Source of the DNA: Pedobacter sp. AK013
Lineage (GTDB): Bacteria > Bacteroidota > Bacteroidia > Sphingobacteriales > Sphingobacteriaceae
Direction: 5' to 3'
NCBI RefSeq assembly: GCF_014205835.1
Contig: NZ_JACHCQ010000002.1
Coordinates: 124,001 to 188,000 of the forward strand
Length of the DNA: 64,000 bases
The notes beneath the pieces were generated by a model. The model was not told where the DNA came from and did no database searches. It saw only the letters and a list, made by a program, of their open reading frames with translations. This document shows positions 44,371-54,533 of this stretch, piece by piece. The stretch's first letter is position 1. The number at the start of each line of letters is the position of its first letter. The translations under genes and the position numbers were made by a program.

Positions 44371-44820
44371 ATGAGAAACATCCTAATGCTATTGGCAGTA
44401 CTTTCGTTATTTTCTTGTGCGAATAAAGATGAAAACAAAAAGGATCCAGATCTTGATATTCAGGGTACATGGCAGTTATTATCAGCTACAACCATAGAAA
44501 ATGGAGCCAGCCAGACAACCGATTATTCTGGCGAGCTAAAAATGATCAAGATGTTTAATCATACACATTTTGCATTCTTAAAACATAGCCTTAATCCTAA
44601 AGATACCAGCAGTTTTGATGCTGGTGGAGGAAGTTATATGTTGGATAAAGATGATTACACCGAGCATTTAGAATACTATAAAAACAAAGATTGGGAAGGT
44701 AAAAGTTTTAAGTTTAAACTCGCTATCCATAAAGATACTTTGATTCAGAAAGGCATTGAGAAGGTAGAAAAAGCAGGGGTAGACCGGGTGATTATCGAAA
44801 AATACATTAAGGTAAAATAA
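44371..44820 (+). CDS. Small lipoprotein, lipocalin-like
   Basis: Lipoprotein of 149 residues. The lipobox is LSLFSCANK (Cys16), followed by an Asp/Lys-rich linker. The fold is strand-rich with IQGTWQLLSATTIENG near the start, a pattern common to lipocalin-like and DUF4488-type proteins of Bacteroidota. I cannot assign a ligand. It ends at a strong hairpin terminator and lies 29 bp after the queuosine transporter gene. Confidence 0.7.
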   Translation: MRNILMLLAVLSLFSCANKDENKKDPDLDIQGTWQLLSATTIENGASQTTDYSGELKMIKMFNHTHFAFLKHSLNPKDTSSFDAGGGSYMLDKDDYTEHLEYYKNKDWEGKSFKFKLAIHKDTLIQKGIEKVEKAGVDRVIIEKYIKVK

Positions 44821-44828
44821 TTAACGCA

Positions 44829-44853
44829 AAAGGCCGGACTCGCTCCGGCCTTT
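44829..44853. terminator. Bidirectional hairpin terminator
   Basis: AAAGGCCGGA and TCCGGCCTTT form a 10-bp stem with loop CTCGC. It lies between the convergent lipoprotein gene and hom, and offers T residues on both strands. Confidence 0.8.
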
Positions 44854-44898
44854 GTGCTTAACAACAAAACAAATAAAAAAATTAACCTTAAAAATAAA

Positions 44899-46143
44899 TT
44901 ATAGGCTTGCCAATTCTGCGGCAAAAACATTTTCACTCAATTGCTCTTGTTTGTATATCTGTCTGCCTGTGTAAGCCACAAAAACAGATTCATCCAAAAG
45001 CAAGTCGCGGTTTTTAATTAAACTTTCCAGCTTAACAGTACCAACCACATATTTATAACTGCTTGCAGCATAGCGCTCGCTGATGTTATCAAATTCCAAT
45101 AGGGTAATCAGATCTTCATCGGCATAACGCAGATAAATTTCTAACAGAATATCTTCAGTATGTTTTACACCGTTTTCTGAATGGTATTTTTTGTATTCAT
45201 AACGGTAATCGTAACGCAAGGCGGCAATATCTGAAAGTACAGCGGCACCAGTAGGATGACCACCCGCACCTTTACCATAAAAAAACTGCTTATCAGCAAA
45301 AGCCGCTTGAACCGCAACTGCATTATACTCGTTTTCTACGTTATAGAGAAAATCGTCTTTAGCTACCAGTTTAGGCAGTACATAAGTTACAATATCTTTT
45401 GTATTTACCTTACGTGCAGTAGGAACCAACTTAATTTTAAAGTTTTTCTCTCGCGCATATTTAATGTCGTGGTTAGAAAGATTCTGTATACCAATGTTTA
45501 AAATGGCATTAGGATTTACGAATAAGCCATAAGCATGTGCGGTAGCAATAGCTAGTTTATATTTTGGATCGTAACCGCCCACGTCTAAAATCGGATCAGT
45601 TTCTGCAAAACCTAAATCCTGTGCTTCTTTTAATGCCGAATCGTAACCTTGGTTCTCGTTAAATATTTTCGATAAAATATAATTAGACGAGCCATTAAAA
45701 ATTCCACTTAAAGCATGGAATAATTCATTGTCGTAGTATTCTTCTAAGTTACGTATAATTGGAATACTGCCACAAACAGCTCCTTCATACAATAAAGAAG
45801 TGCCATGCTCTTGTTGTAAATCTACCAGCTCTTTCAAGTGCGTAGCGATCATTTTTTTATTGGCCGATACTACGTTTTTACCATTTTTTAATGCCGTAGT
45901 AACAATTTCGTAAGCGGCATCTGCATCATTAATTAATTCTACAATCGTATTGATCTCTGTATTGTTCAGTATTTCGTTCCGATCAGTGGTAAACAGATCC
46001 TTATTAAGAGTACGCTTCTTTCTTGGGTCTTTTATTGCGATTTTAATGATCTCCAGATTTAGGTTCTGGCTTTGGATAATATCCAATAAACCTTGCCCTA
46101 CAACTCCGAAGCCAAATAAACCGATTTTTAAATTCTTACTCAT
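44899..46143 (-). CDS. hom: Homoserine dehydrogenase
   Basis: Monofunctional homoserine dehydrogenase of 414 residues, reducing aspartate semialdehyde to homoserine for methionine and threonine. The Rossmann start is IGLFGFGVVGQGLLD (residues 7-21), then NGKNVVSANKKMIA, LLYEGAVCGSIPIIRNL, ILSGIFNGSSNYIL-like block and the signature GFAETDPILDVGGYDPKYKLAIATAHAYG with the catalytic Lys region. The C-terminus lacks an obvious ACT domain, so feedback control may be weak. It is the third gene of the metY-metX-hom operon. Confidence 0.94.
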   Translation of the reverse strand: MSKNLKIGLFGFGVVGQGLLDIIQSQNLNLEIIKIAIKDPRKKRTLNKDLFTTDRNEILNNTEINTIVELINDADAAYEIVTTALKNGKNVVSANKKMIATHLKELVDLQQEHGTSLLYEGAVCGSIPIIRNLEEYYDNELFHALSGIFNGSSNYILSKIFNENQGYDSALKEAQDLGFAETDPILDVGGYDPKYKLAIATAHAYGLFVNPNAILNIGIQNLSNHDIKYAREKNFKIKLVPTARKVNTKDIVTYVLPKLVAKDDFLYNVENEYNAVAVQAAFADKQFFYGKGAGGHPTGAAVLSDIAALRYDYRYEYKKYHSENGVKHTEDILLEIYLRYADEDLITLLEFDNISERYAASSYKYVVGTVKLESLIKNRDLLLDESVFVAYTGRQIYKQEQLSENVFAAELASL

Positions 46144-46275
46144 TATTTTAAACTTGATTGCACAGATAAACGGATTATACCGATATAGCTGTTCTTATTT
46201 TGTGATTTGTTTTAAATTTTATTCTGGTATCCGGTTTTTCACCTTCAACCTTTACACCCTTTACTTTATGCCTCT

Positions 46276-47373
46276 CTAAGCGGTATGCTGCAACTTGATA
46301 ATCTTTTTATTACGGCTTTCCTTAATAAAGTTTCCGATTATGTTGGTCAAAGCATCTGTTTCGATTAAAAATCCATCATGTCCATAATCTGAATGCAATG
46401 CACTGAATTCTGCTCCAGGGATATGATCGGCCAGGAATTTTTGTTCTGAAAGTGGAAACAATACATCATTTTCTATTCCGATTACCAATGTATTGGCAGT
46501 AATTAGCTTTAACGCATCAGCAATACTTTTGCGGTTACGGCCCACATTATGGCTGTCCATTGCTTTAGTTAAATAATAATAACTATAAGCATTAAAGCGA
46601 TTGATCAGTTTTTCTCCCTGATAATTCTGATAAGAAGACGACCTGAAATTGTCAGTCTTATCATTTACACTTTCTACCTGTGTATTGCCATAGGCGCTGT
46701 AGGTTCTATAACTTAAAAGCGCAATACTACGGGCTGTTTTTAAACCTTTGCTGCCCCCGTTCGGTTGGTTGGCATAAAAAGTTCTATCGGTGGTAATGGC
46801 CATACGCTGACTTTCGTTAAAGGCAATTCCCCATGGAGAATGTGCTGCATTAGTTGCAATCAAGATCAGGTTTTCAATTTTACTCGGTTCCGAAATACTC
46901 CACTCAACAGCCTGTTGCCCACCCAAAGAACCTCCGATTAATAATTTAATATAATCAATACCTAAGTACGATGCTAATAACTGGTGAGCCGATACTAAAT
47001 CGCGGATGGTAAACTGTGGAAACGAAAGGTAATAAGGTAAGCCCGTTACCGGATTGATACTTAATGGGTTTGTACTGCCATAATGCGAACCTAAAACATT
47101 GGCACAAACGATATAATGTTCTTCCGGATTGAATAAAGCATTTTGGCCGAACAAACCTTCCCACCATTCAAAAACATCAGCGTTGGCAGTAAGTGCATGG
47201 CAAACCCATATCACATTATCTTTATTTGCGTTTAATTTGCCATAAGTTTGGTAAGCAATTTGCAGGTTGCGGATCTTCTTTCCGCTCTCTAATTTAAACT
47301 GTTTGTTATAACTATATGTTGACGCAAAATTCCCCGAAGAGGATTTTACATTGTCGTTTTTACTGTTGTGCAT
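46276..47373 (-). CDS. metX: Homoserine O-acetyltransferase
   Basis: Alpha/beta hydrolase-fold acyltransferase of 365 residues that makes O-acetylhomoserine. It has NVIWVCHALTANADVFEWW, NVLGSHYGSTNPLSINP, the nucleophile Ser in LLIGGSLGGQQAVEWSI, and the triad's Asp and His in VIGIENDVLFPLSEQKFLADHI and LHSDYGHDGFL. Succinyl versus acetyl specificity cannot be proved by eye, but MetX partners MetY in Bacteroidota and the product fits the downstream sulfhydrylase. It is in the operon behind the SAM riboswitch. Confidence 0.93.
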   Translation of the reverse strand: MHNSKNDNVKSSSGNFASTYSYNKQFKLESGKKIRNLQIAYQTYGKLNANKDNVIWVCHALTANADVFEWWEGLFGQNALFNPEEHYIVCANVLGSHYGSTNPLSINPVTGLPYYLSFPQFTIRDLVSAHQLLASYLGIDYIKLLIGGSLGGQQAVEWSISEPSKIENLILIATNAAHSPWGIAFNESQRMAITTDRTFYANQPNGGSKGLKTARSIALLSYRTYSAYGNTQVESVNDKTDNFRSSSYQNYQGEKLINRFNAYSYYYLTKAMDSHNVGRNRKSIADALKLITANTLVIGIENDVLFPLSEQKFLADHIPGAEFSALHSDYGHDGFLIETDALTNIIGNFIKESRNKKIIKLQHTA

Positions 47374-47414
47374 CTTGTAATGTTGTTGTTAAAAAGCCTT
47401 AAAGGATTTTGGGT

Positions 47415-48758
<1,344 letters not shown>

Positions 48759-48812
48759 TTAATTGTTGAGTGAGTAAATGCATTAAGATTTTGGGCAATC
48801 GTAAAATGTGAC

Positions 48813-48840
48813 AAGGCGTATCCCGATTTTTCGGGACCTT
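48813..48840 (-). promoter_or_regulatory. Stem-loop in the metY leader
   Basis: TCCCGA/TCGGGA with a 4-base loop, extended by AAGG/CCTT across a CGTA bulge, lies between the leader ORF stop and metY. No T tract follows on the minus strand, so it is not a classical terminator; it could be a regulatory stem or a dispersed hairpin. Confidence 0.45.
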
Positions 48841-48876
48841 CCAGTTTGAAAGAAACAAAAAAGGAAGATTTTTAAA

Positions 48877-49005
48877 TTACAGTATGCAACAGCACATACA
48901 GGCAATCGAGCGCATATCACAACAAATAACAGAGATAGAAGCTCGTTCTAGCTTATTAAGGTTTGATTTGGGTTCGCCCAGCGATTGAAGATTTAATGTT
49001 TTCAT
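48877..49005 (-). CDS. 42-residue leader ORF with Cys/Met-rich tail
   Basis: Short ORF from ATG at 49005 to TAA at 48877. It begins MKTLNLQSLGEPKSNLNK and ends with a tail (about residues 26-42) holding six Cys and two Met, including ACMCCCIL. Its start codon lies 8 nt after the 3' strand of the SAM-I riboswitch P1 helix. The placement ahead of metY suggests a leader peptide whose translation senses cysteine or methionine supply, in addition to SAM sensing by the riboswitch. No homologue is recalled and translation is not proved. Confidence 0.55.
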   Translation of the reverse strand: MKTLNLQSLGEPKSNLNKLERASISVICCDMRSIACMCCCIL

Positions 49006-49013
49006 CAGTTCTA

Positions 49014-49122
49014 ATTTATATCTCCAAATAACACCATGTTATCCGGTCAGGAATTGGCACCTTCTCTTTCTGAGGGTTGCCAGTGGGTCATCGAGCCAGT
49101 CTCTCGCCACTTCTTTATAAAT
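49014..49122 (-). promoter_or_regulatory. SAM-I (S-box) riboswitch upstream of metY-metX-hom
   Basis: On the minus strand P1 is ATTTATA/TATAAAT (49116-49122 with 49014-49020). Inside are AAGAAGTGGCGAGAGACTGG, the CTGGCAACC segment of P2/P3, GAAGGTGCCAATTCC of P3/P4 and a final GGATAACATGGTGTTATTTGG stretch. These are the conserved positions of the SAM-I aptamer in order. SAM binding would stabilise P1 and reduce expression of the methionine operon. Its 3' P1 strand almost touches the start of the leader ORF. Confidence 0.93.
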
Positions 49123-49303
49123 CAACCTGTGAAGATTGACTTTTATTTAGCTTTCTGCCAAATAATATTTCAAATGTCTGAATTAAATTTTAATTGACAA
49201 AATAAAATTTCGAATTTAATATAACATGCTGAAAATGAGTGATGTTTTTTTATATCGGTATGGCAAACTAAAACTTTTAATATAAAATTAACGCTTAAAA
49301 TTC

Positions 49304-49311
49304 TAAGTTTG
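49304..49311 (+). promoter_or_regulatory. Candidate -7 box for the secreted-protein gene
   Basis: TAAGTTTG fits TAnnTTTG and would give a start site near 49317, 17 nt before the ATG at 49334. The -33 region is T-rich but lacks a clear TTTG. The rest of 49123-49303 should hold the leftward promoter of the riboswitch, for which I see no convincing boxes. Confidence 0.4.
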
Positions 49312-49333
49312 TGTTACCTATCTAAATTTAATC

Positions 49334-50350
49334 ATGATGAAAAAAATAAAAGTTTTAGGTTTAGGCCTGCTATTAACTGCAATGTGTTTAAGCAATGCAA
49401 ACGCCCAATTTGGTGGTTTAAAAGACAAATTACTAAAAGTTGGCACAGCCCAGGGTGCTAAAGCTTTAGGGGTAGACAAGTTTTTAAAACAACCTGCGGC
49501 CATTACTACCAGCTTTGAGGATGTAAACAGAGAAGGTGAGCAGCTACCAGATTTTACAAATACACTTAAATTAAAGGCTCAGCCCTTATACCTTTTGCCT
49601 AAAAATCCTGACGGTGGCTTTGTACTCTGTGAAGGCCTGTACGAAATGACCAATAAAAGCTACTGCCTAAAAGCCGGAACTTTTGCACCATCAAAAGGCG
49701 ATGGATATATGTTTGCCCCAGTTTTAGGGCCAAAAGAAGAAATTGTGGTTTCTATACTTAAAAGCGCAGAAAAACATCCTGATGTTGAACAACATGATAT
49801 TCAAGCGTTATTGTGGACCATTATTGCCAGAACAAAATTTGCCGATTTTAACGGACAGGTTAAACTTACTGCCGTAAAATTATTAACCCCAAAACAACTT
49901 ACACAATTAGAGGGAGGTGCTTTAGGTGTTTTACCTTTTGATGTAATGGAAAAAGCCAAAGACCAATTACCTGCAGGCGTAAAGGCCGTTTTTGAAGCAG
50001 AAAACAATATTCGCCAACTGGTAGCTTCTGGAAATTATACTTATGCCGACTTGGAAAAGTATGCTATTATAGCAGGCATGGCTCCTCCAAGAAGCGATGT
50101 GCCAAGCGGTATCTGGACCAAACACCCTGATGGCTACTATGTGCGTTATTTTCCATCAGGTTATTCCATTACCAAAGTACAGGTATATGTGCCAAAAGAA
50201 TTATTGGCAAATGGAGCTAGGCTCGTTTATGATGCAGCAGGAGATATTGCCTGTCCAGCCAATACAGGATCGCAACGTTTAGCGCAGACTAATGAACCTT
50301 TAGAAGCAAATTACGCGTTGAAACTGACTACAGTTTGTAATCCTAAATAG
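49334..50350 (+). CDS. Secreted protein of unknown function
   Basis: Exported protein of 338 residues. The signal peptide is KKIKVLGLGLLLTAMCLSNANAQF, and either of two adjacent ATG codons could start it. The mature part has helical stretches and a Cys-containing segment EGLYEMTNKSYCLKAGTFAPSKGDGYMFAPVLGPKEEIV and a late block GIWTKHPDGYYVRYFPSGYSITKVQVYVPKEL that looks strand-rich. I do not recognise the family. It lies between the two methionine-related transcription units but is separated from them by opposite strands and by a repeat. Confidence 0.7.
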   Translation: MMKKIKVLGLGLLLTAMCLSNANAQFGGLKDKLLKVGTAQGAKALGVDKFLKQPAAITTSFEDVNREGEQLPDFTNTLKLKAQPLYLLPKNPDGGFVLCEGLYEMTNKSYCLKAGTFAPSKGDGYMFAPVLGPKEEIVVSILKSAEKHPDVEQHDIQALLWTIIARTKFADFNGQVKLTAVKLLTPKQLTQLEGGALGVLPFDVMEKAKDQLPAGVKAVFEAENNIRQLVASGNYTYADLEKYAIIAGMAPPRSDVPSGIWTKHPDGYYVRYFPSGYSITKVQVYVPKELLANGARLVYDAAGDIACPANTGSQRLAQTNEPLEANYALKLTTVCNPK

Positions 50351-50365
50351 GTTTAAAAATAATAT

Positions 50366-50468
50366 TCGTCATTGCAATGAGGAACGACGAAGCAATCTTA
50401 AAGCGCACGCTAGTAACGATCGTTGTAAGACTGCTTCGTCGGCTGAAAAAGCCTTCTCGCAATGACGA
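50366..50468. repeat. Dispersed palindromic repeat, family B, copy 2
   Basis: About 100 bp starting CGTCATTGCAATGAGG and ending CTTCTCGCAATGACGAT. The ends are inverted, and the inner ACGAAGCAATCTT on the left pairs with a mutated AAGACTGCTTCGT on the right. It shares the GAAAAAGCCTTCTCGC block with the copy at 34590-34687. It lies between two convergent genes. Confidence 0.8.
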
Positions 50469-50472
50469 TTTT

Positions 50473-51588
50473 TTAACTCAACGCCTGCGCCAAATCGGCG
50501 ATAATATCTTCTACGTGCTCCAATCCAACAGAAATACGAAGTAAATTTTTAGGTGTTTTACTATCAGGGCCTTCTACCGAATAACGATGCTCAATCAGAC
50601 TCTCTACACCACCTAAACTAGTGGCCTGAGCAAATAACTGAACTTTATTTACCACTTTACGTGCAGCTTCAACATCTCCTTTAACCAGAAATGACATCAT
50701 TCCGCCAAAATCTTTCATCTGTTTTTTTGCAATGTTGTGCTGTGGATGATTTTCCAACCCTGGATAAAAAACGGCTTCAACACTCTGGTGTCTGCTTAAA
50801 TAGTCGGCTATGATTTTTCCATTTTCACAATGGCCTTTCATACGGTAGGCCAGGGTTTTAATACTTCTGGTTAACAGAAAACAATCGAATGGCGAAGGAA
50901 CCGCTCCACCTGTTTGCTGGATATTTTTGATTTTTTCCCACAGCTCATCTTTTTTCGCAGTTACTAAAATTCCGCCTAGCACATCGCTATGGCCACCAAG
51001 GTATTTAGTGCTGCTATGCATTACAATATCAGCGCCTAATAAAATCGGATTTTGTAAAATAGGAGAAGCAAAGGTGCTGTCGCAAGCTAATGTGATGTTT
51101 TTGGCTTTAGCTATTTTAGCTATTTCCTCAATATCCGTTACCTTTAACAAGGGGTTTGATGGCGTTTCAATCCAAATTAATTTGGTATTGGGCTTAATGC
51201 TCGATTGTATTAGATTTAAATCCGTCTGGTCGATAAAATCAAACTCCAAACTATCGTTAAAAATAGTAAGAAGCTGTTTTTTAATACCCCAATACATATC
51301 ATCAGGTGCAATAATGTGGCTGCCAGGTTTCAAGGCCTGAAATAAAACCATACCACAGGTGTTGCCGGAAGAAAAAGCAGCTGCATCTTCGCCATATTCT
51401 AATTTGGCCACAGTGTTTTCTAAAGCAGACCGGTTTGGATTGCTTACCCTGCTATACATATGCCCTCCAGGATAACCGCCGTCCTCATCGCGAAAAAAAG
51501 TTGTTGATAGATTAATAGGCGGGGTAACATCGCCAGTAGTGCTTTTTACAAGATTAGAAGCGTGAATAGCAAGGGTTTCGGGTTTCAT
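50473..51588 (-). CDS. Cystathionine gamma-synthase/lyase-type PLP enzyme
   Basis: Cys/Met-metabolism PLP enzyme of 371 residues, shorter than MetY. It has TLAIHASNLVKSTTGDVTPPINLSTTF, MYSRVSNPNRSALENTVAKLEYGEDAAAFSSG, the PLP lysine in VMHSSTKYLGGHSDVLGGI, and LAQATSLGGVESLIEHRY near the C-terminus. These fit cystathionine gamma-synthase (MetB) or gamma-lyase; the two cannot be separated by eye. With O-acetylhomoserine from MetX it could run transsulfuration in parallel with MetY. It has its own transcription start away from the riboswitch operon. Confidence 0.9.
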   Translation of the reverse strand: MKPETLAIHASNLVKSTTGDVTPPINLSTTFFRDEDGGYPGGHMYSRVSNPNRSALENTVAKLEYGEDAAAFSSGNTCGMVLFQALKPGSHIIAPDDMYWGIKKQLLTIFNDSLEFDFIDQTDLNLIQSSIKPNTKLIWIETPSNPLLKVTDIEEIAKIAKAKNITLACDSTFASPILQNPILLGADIVMHSSTKYLGGHSDVLGGILVTAKKDELWEKIKNIQQTGGAVPSPFDCFLLTRSIKTLAYRMKGHCENGKIIADYLSRHQSVEAVFYPGLENHPQHNIAKKQMKDFGGMMSFLVKGDVEAARKVVNKVQLFAQATSLGGVESLIEHRYSVEGPDSKTPKNLLRISVGLEHVEDIIADLAQALS

Positions 51589-51711
51589 GATAATTGATAT
51601 TGATCGGATTGATATGAGGATGCAATTTAATAATTTGGCGCTAATTTAAGGTTCGTAATGGTTTTGGCAAGATTTATGTAACAAGTTTGACGAAATTTAA
51701 ATTAAACAAAA

Positions 51712-52206
51712 ATGAAAAGATTATTTATAGCTATCGCAATAGCATGTTCTACTTTAGTAATGTTACAAAGTTGTAACACGGCAAAAAGAGTAACTGCAGG
51801 TGTAACAGGTAGCAGAGGTACAGTTGTTCGCGACTGGGTAGTAAGTAATGTAGCTTTAGAAGGTTTACCTGATGGTGCTGTGCAAGGCTTATTTGGCGAA
51901 AAATCTTACAAATGTTTCCAGGGAAGTACATGGCACTTAACCAACAGCAGCAATGGTTCTTATACTTTACCGGCATCAAGCGCTTGTGGTTCTGTAATGC
52001 AGACTATTTTCTGGTCGGCTGCACCTAAAGACCAAACTTTCCAATTCAAAAAAATCTTTGAAGGCGATAAAGCGAAAAACGTAACAGAAGGTTATCGTTT
52101 GATATTAACTGACCTTTCCAGTACACAAATGATCTTGAAATCGCCAATCGAATTTGGAGGCAGAACTGCAAACATCACATTAACTTTTGTACCTGCAGCA
52201 AGATAA
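51712..52206 (+). CDS. Lipocalin-like lipoprotein
   Basis: Lipoprotein of 164 residues with signal KRLFIAIAIACSTLVMLQSC and lipobox Cys21. The mature region opens VTGSRGTVVRDWVVSNVALEG, then has alternating strands with GSTWHLTNSSNGSYTLPAS and YRLILTDLSSTQMILKSPI, a pattern of Bacteroidota lipocalin-family lipoproteins. Two cysteines (FGEKSYKCFQG, SSACGSVM) might form a disulfide. The ligand is unknown. A strong terminator follows 25 bp after the stop. Confidence 0.78.
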   Translation: MKRLFIAIAIACSTLVMLQSCNTAKRVTAGVTGSRGTVVRDWVVSNVALEGLPDGAVQGLFGEKSYKCFQGSTWHLTNSSNGSYTLPASSACGSVMQTIFWSAAPKDQTFQFKKIFEGDKAKNVTEGYRLILTDLSSTQMILKSPIEFGGRTANITLTFVPAAR

Positions 52207-52230
52207 TATTTACATTGAAAAACATATCCC

Positions 52231-52260
52231 AAAGCACTTCTGAAAAGAGGTGCTTTTTTT
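52231..52260 (+). terminator. Rho-independent terminator
   Basis: AAAGCACTTCT and AGAGGTGCTTT pair around GAAA with one wobble, and the stem ends in seven T. It ends the lipoprotein transcript. Confidence 0.9.
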
Positions 52261-52276
52261 GTTATTGGACATATTT

Positions 52277-52508
52277 GCCACGGAAACACAGATTTACACG
52301 GGTTTAGCATTTACTTTCTATGCACAGCCTAAAGCAGTTATTTGTTTTAGCCACAGATCATTCAGGGATAAATTATTTTGTTTTAGCAACATAAAGGTGT
52401 TTTTTCTGTGCCTTCCATGTTTCCGTGGCTGGTATTATTATGCTTAAGTGAGTTTTTAATACGATACTCAATCAATATCTGTGTTTATCCGTGTTCATCT
52501 GTGGTTAA
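52277..52508. repeat. Dispersed palindromic repeat region (GCCACGGAAACA type)
   Basis: Within the roughly 340-bp gap before mqnE, GCCACGGAAACA (52277-52288) is an exact inverted match of TGTTTCCGTGGC (52418-52429). A second segment near 52476-52506 reads ATCTGTGTTTATCCGTGTTC and resembles a fragment of the same class of AACACAGAT/ATCTGTGTT repeats. No gene is visible. Confidence 0.6.
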
Positions 52509-52577
52509 TTATTACAATTGACATCCAAAAATCGAGGTTTGTTACAAGAAAATGATTTTCAAATCGGCTCATTATTG

Positions 52578-52585
52578 TATTTTTG
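52578..52585 (+). promoter_or_regulatory. Candidate -7 box of mqnE
   Basis: TATTTTTG matches TAnnTTTG. A start site near 52592 would exclude the in-frame ATG at 52552 and leave the ATG at 52603 as the start with a short leader. Confidence 0.45.
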
Positions 52586-52602
52586 TTCAAAATAAATCAG
52601 GA

Positions 52603-53796
52603 ATGAATACAACTGAGCAAGTTGAAAAAATATTAGCTGATACCAACTTATCAACTGAATTACAAAACATAGCACACAAAGTCCTTCACAGAGAACGGAT
52701 TACCTTTGATGAAGGTGTTTACCTGTACGAACATGCAGAACTGGGTTATCTTGGTGTGCTGGCCAATTTTATCCGCGAACAGAAACACGGAGATAAAACT
52801 TATTTCAACCGGAATTTCCATTTAGAACCAACCAATCTTTGTGTTTACGACTGCAAATTCTGTTCGTACTCCCGTTTAATCAAACAAAAAGAAGAAGGCT
52901 GGGCCTTAACAATGGAGCAAATGCTTGATATTGTTAAAAAATACGATAACGAACCTGTAACTGAAGTGCATATTGTGGGGGGCGTACTTCCACAATACGA
53001 TGTGGCATTTTATTCAGCGTTGTTTACAGCCATTAAACAACACCGTCCAGATCTTCATGTAAAGGCATTAACACCTGTAGAGTACCACTATATTTTCAAA
53101 AAAGCTAAAATTGATTACGCAACAGGTATGCGCTTAATGAAAGAAGCTGGATTAGAATCGATACCGGGTGGTGGTGCAGAAATTTTTCATCCTGAAATCA
53201 GAGAGCAGATTGCAAAAGATAAATGCACTGGTCAGCAATGGTTAGATATACATGAAGAGTGGCATAAATTGGGTATGCGTAGTAATGCCACTATGCTTTA
53301 CGGTCATATTGAAAAATATTGGCACCGGGTAGATCACATGGAAAAGCTCCGCGAACTGCAAGACCGCACAGGTGGTTTCCAAACCTTTATTCCTTTAAAA
53401 TTCAGAAATCAGCATAACCAGATGAGCAATGTGCCTGAATCATCAGTAATTGAAGATTTAAGAAATTATGCCATTGCCCGTATTTACATGGATAACTTCG
53501 ATCATATTAAAGCCTATTGGGCAATGATCAGTCGTGAAACAGCTCAGCTATCGTTAAATTATGGTGTTGATGATATTGATGGAACTTTAGATGACACCAC
53601 TAAAATTTACTCCATGGCCGGTGCCGAAGAGCAAACACCAGCAATGAGCACAAAAGAGTTGGTTAACCTGATCAAACAAGTGGGCAGAAAAGCAATAGAA
53701 CGCGATACGTTATATAACGTGGTTACAGATTTCGAAAATGTTGTTTTCGAAGAGGAAAAGAAACCTCAATATTATAAGCTACCAGTAGTGAATTAA
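52603..53796 (+). CDS. mqnE: Aminofutalosine synthase
   Basis: Radical SAM enzyme of the futalosine menaquinone pathway, 397 residues from the chosen start. The [4Fe-4S] motif is CVYDCKFCSYSR (CxxxCxxC), preceded by NFHLEPTNL. EVHIVGGVLPQYD, IPGGGAEIFHPEIREQI, RSNATMLYGHIE and FIPLKFRNQHNQMSN are blocks of MqnE rather than MqnC. The ATG at 52603 is preferred over 52552 because a -7 box lies between them. It is followed by a phosphatase gene and mqnA in the same direction. Confidence 0.94.
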   Translation: MNTTEQVEKILADTNLSTELQNIAHKVLHRERITFDEGVYLYEHAELGYLGVLANFIREQKHGDKTYFNRNFHLEPTNLCVYDCKFCSYSRLIKQKEEGWALTMEQMLDIVKKYDNEPVTEVHIVGGVLPQYDVAFYSALFTAIKQHRPDLHVKALTPVEYHYIFKKAKIDYATGMRLMKEAGLESIPGGGAEIFHPEIREQIAKDKCTGQQWLDIHEEWHKLGMRSNATMLYGHIEKYWHRVDHMEKLRELQDRTGGFQTFIPLKFRNQHNQMSNVPESSVIEDLRNYAIARIYMDNFDHIKAYWAMISRETAQLSLNYGVDDIDGTLDDTTKIYSMAGAEEQTPAMSTKELVNLIKQVGRKAIERDTLYNVVTDFENVVFEEEKKPQYYKLPVVN

Positions 53797-53798
53797 TA

Positions 53799-53886
53799 AT
53801 TGAATGACGAAATGATAGAATGAGCGAGTGCTTATGATAATGGATGTTAGATTTGCATTCACTCATTCAAAACTTACGCATTCAAT
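53799..53886. repeat. Nested inverted repeat between mqnE and the phosphatase gene
   Basis: The outer arms are ATTGAATG (53799-53806) and CATTCAAT (53879-53886); the inner arms GAATGAGCGAGTGC and GCATTCACTCATTC pair with a few mismatches. It looks like another short dispersed palindrome and would separate the two transcripts. Confidence 0.65.
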
Positions 53887-53896
53887 AATTTGATAG

Positions 53897-54520
53897 ATGA
53901 AAGAAATATACATCATACGCCACGGCGAAACGGAACTTAACAGACAAGGCATAGTACAGGGCAGAGGTATAAATTCTGACTTAAATGATTTAGGCAGGGC
54001 ACAGGCAGAGGCTTTTTATCAAAAATACAAGGATATTCCCTTCGATAAAATTTACACTTCTGATTTAAAACGTACCTGGCAAACTGTCCAGAAGTTTATT
54101 GATTCAGGATTATCCTGGGAAAGGCTGTCTGGATTAGATGAGTTGGCCTGGGGTGTTTGGGAAGGAAAACCAAATACAGAAGATGCCCGCGATGCTTTCC
54201 GCGAGATGTTACAGAGCTGGGAGAATGGAGATTATACCGCTCATTTTGAGGGTGGCGAAAGTGTTCAGGATGTTTACGAACGTTTAAAACAACCCATGGA
54301 AGTTTTAATGACCCGACCTGAAGAAAAAACCGTTTTGCTTTGCATGCATGGAAGGGCGATGCGCGTTTTCTTGTGTTTATTGTTAGGCAAACCCCTTAGC
54401 GGAATGACTGAGTTTCCACACCAAAATACTGTGCTTTATAAAATGGGTTTCGATGACGGGAAATTTACTGTTCTCGAATTTAATAGTGCTGTTCATTTAG
54501 ACGGAATAGTAATTGGATGA
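53897..54520 (+). CDS. Histidine phosphatase-family protein
   Basis: Phosphoglycerate-mutase-like phosphatase of 207 residues. The phospho-histidine motif is IIRHGETELNRQG at the N-terminus, with the second His in VLLCMHGRAMRVFLC and the proton-donor Glu region in LDELAWGVWEGK. It should dephosphorylate a small molecule. It lies between mqnE and mqnA, but the family is too broad to claim a step in menaquinone synthesis. Confidence 0.9.
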   Translation: MKEIYIIRHGETELNRQGIVQGRGINSDLNDLGRAQAEAFYQKYKDIPFDKIYTSDLKRTWQTVQKFIDSGLSWERLSGLDELAWGVWEGKPNTEDARDAFREMLQSWENGDYTAHFEGGESVQDVYERLKQPMEVLMTRPEEKTVLLCMHGRAMRVFLCLLLGKPLSGMTEFPHQNTVLYKMGFDDGKFTVLEFNSAVHLDGIVIG

Positions 54521-54533
54521 TCCCAATATAACT

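Noticed and set aside
52277..52508. Structured ncRNA in the gap before mqnE
   Set aside because: The inverted matches look like dispersed repeats; no known RNA motif is seen.
52552..52602. Upstream start for mqnE
   Set aside because: A TAnnTTTG box lies between the two starts, and the extra residues do not match the family.
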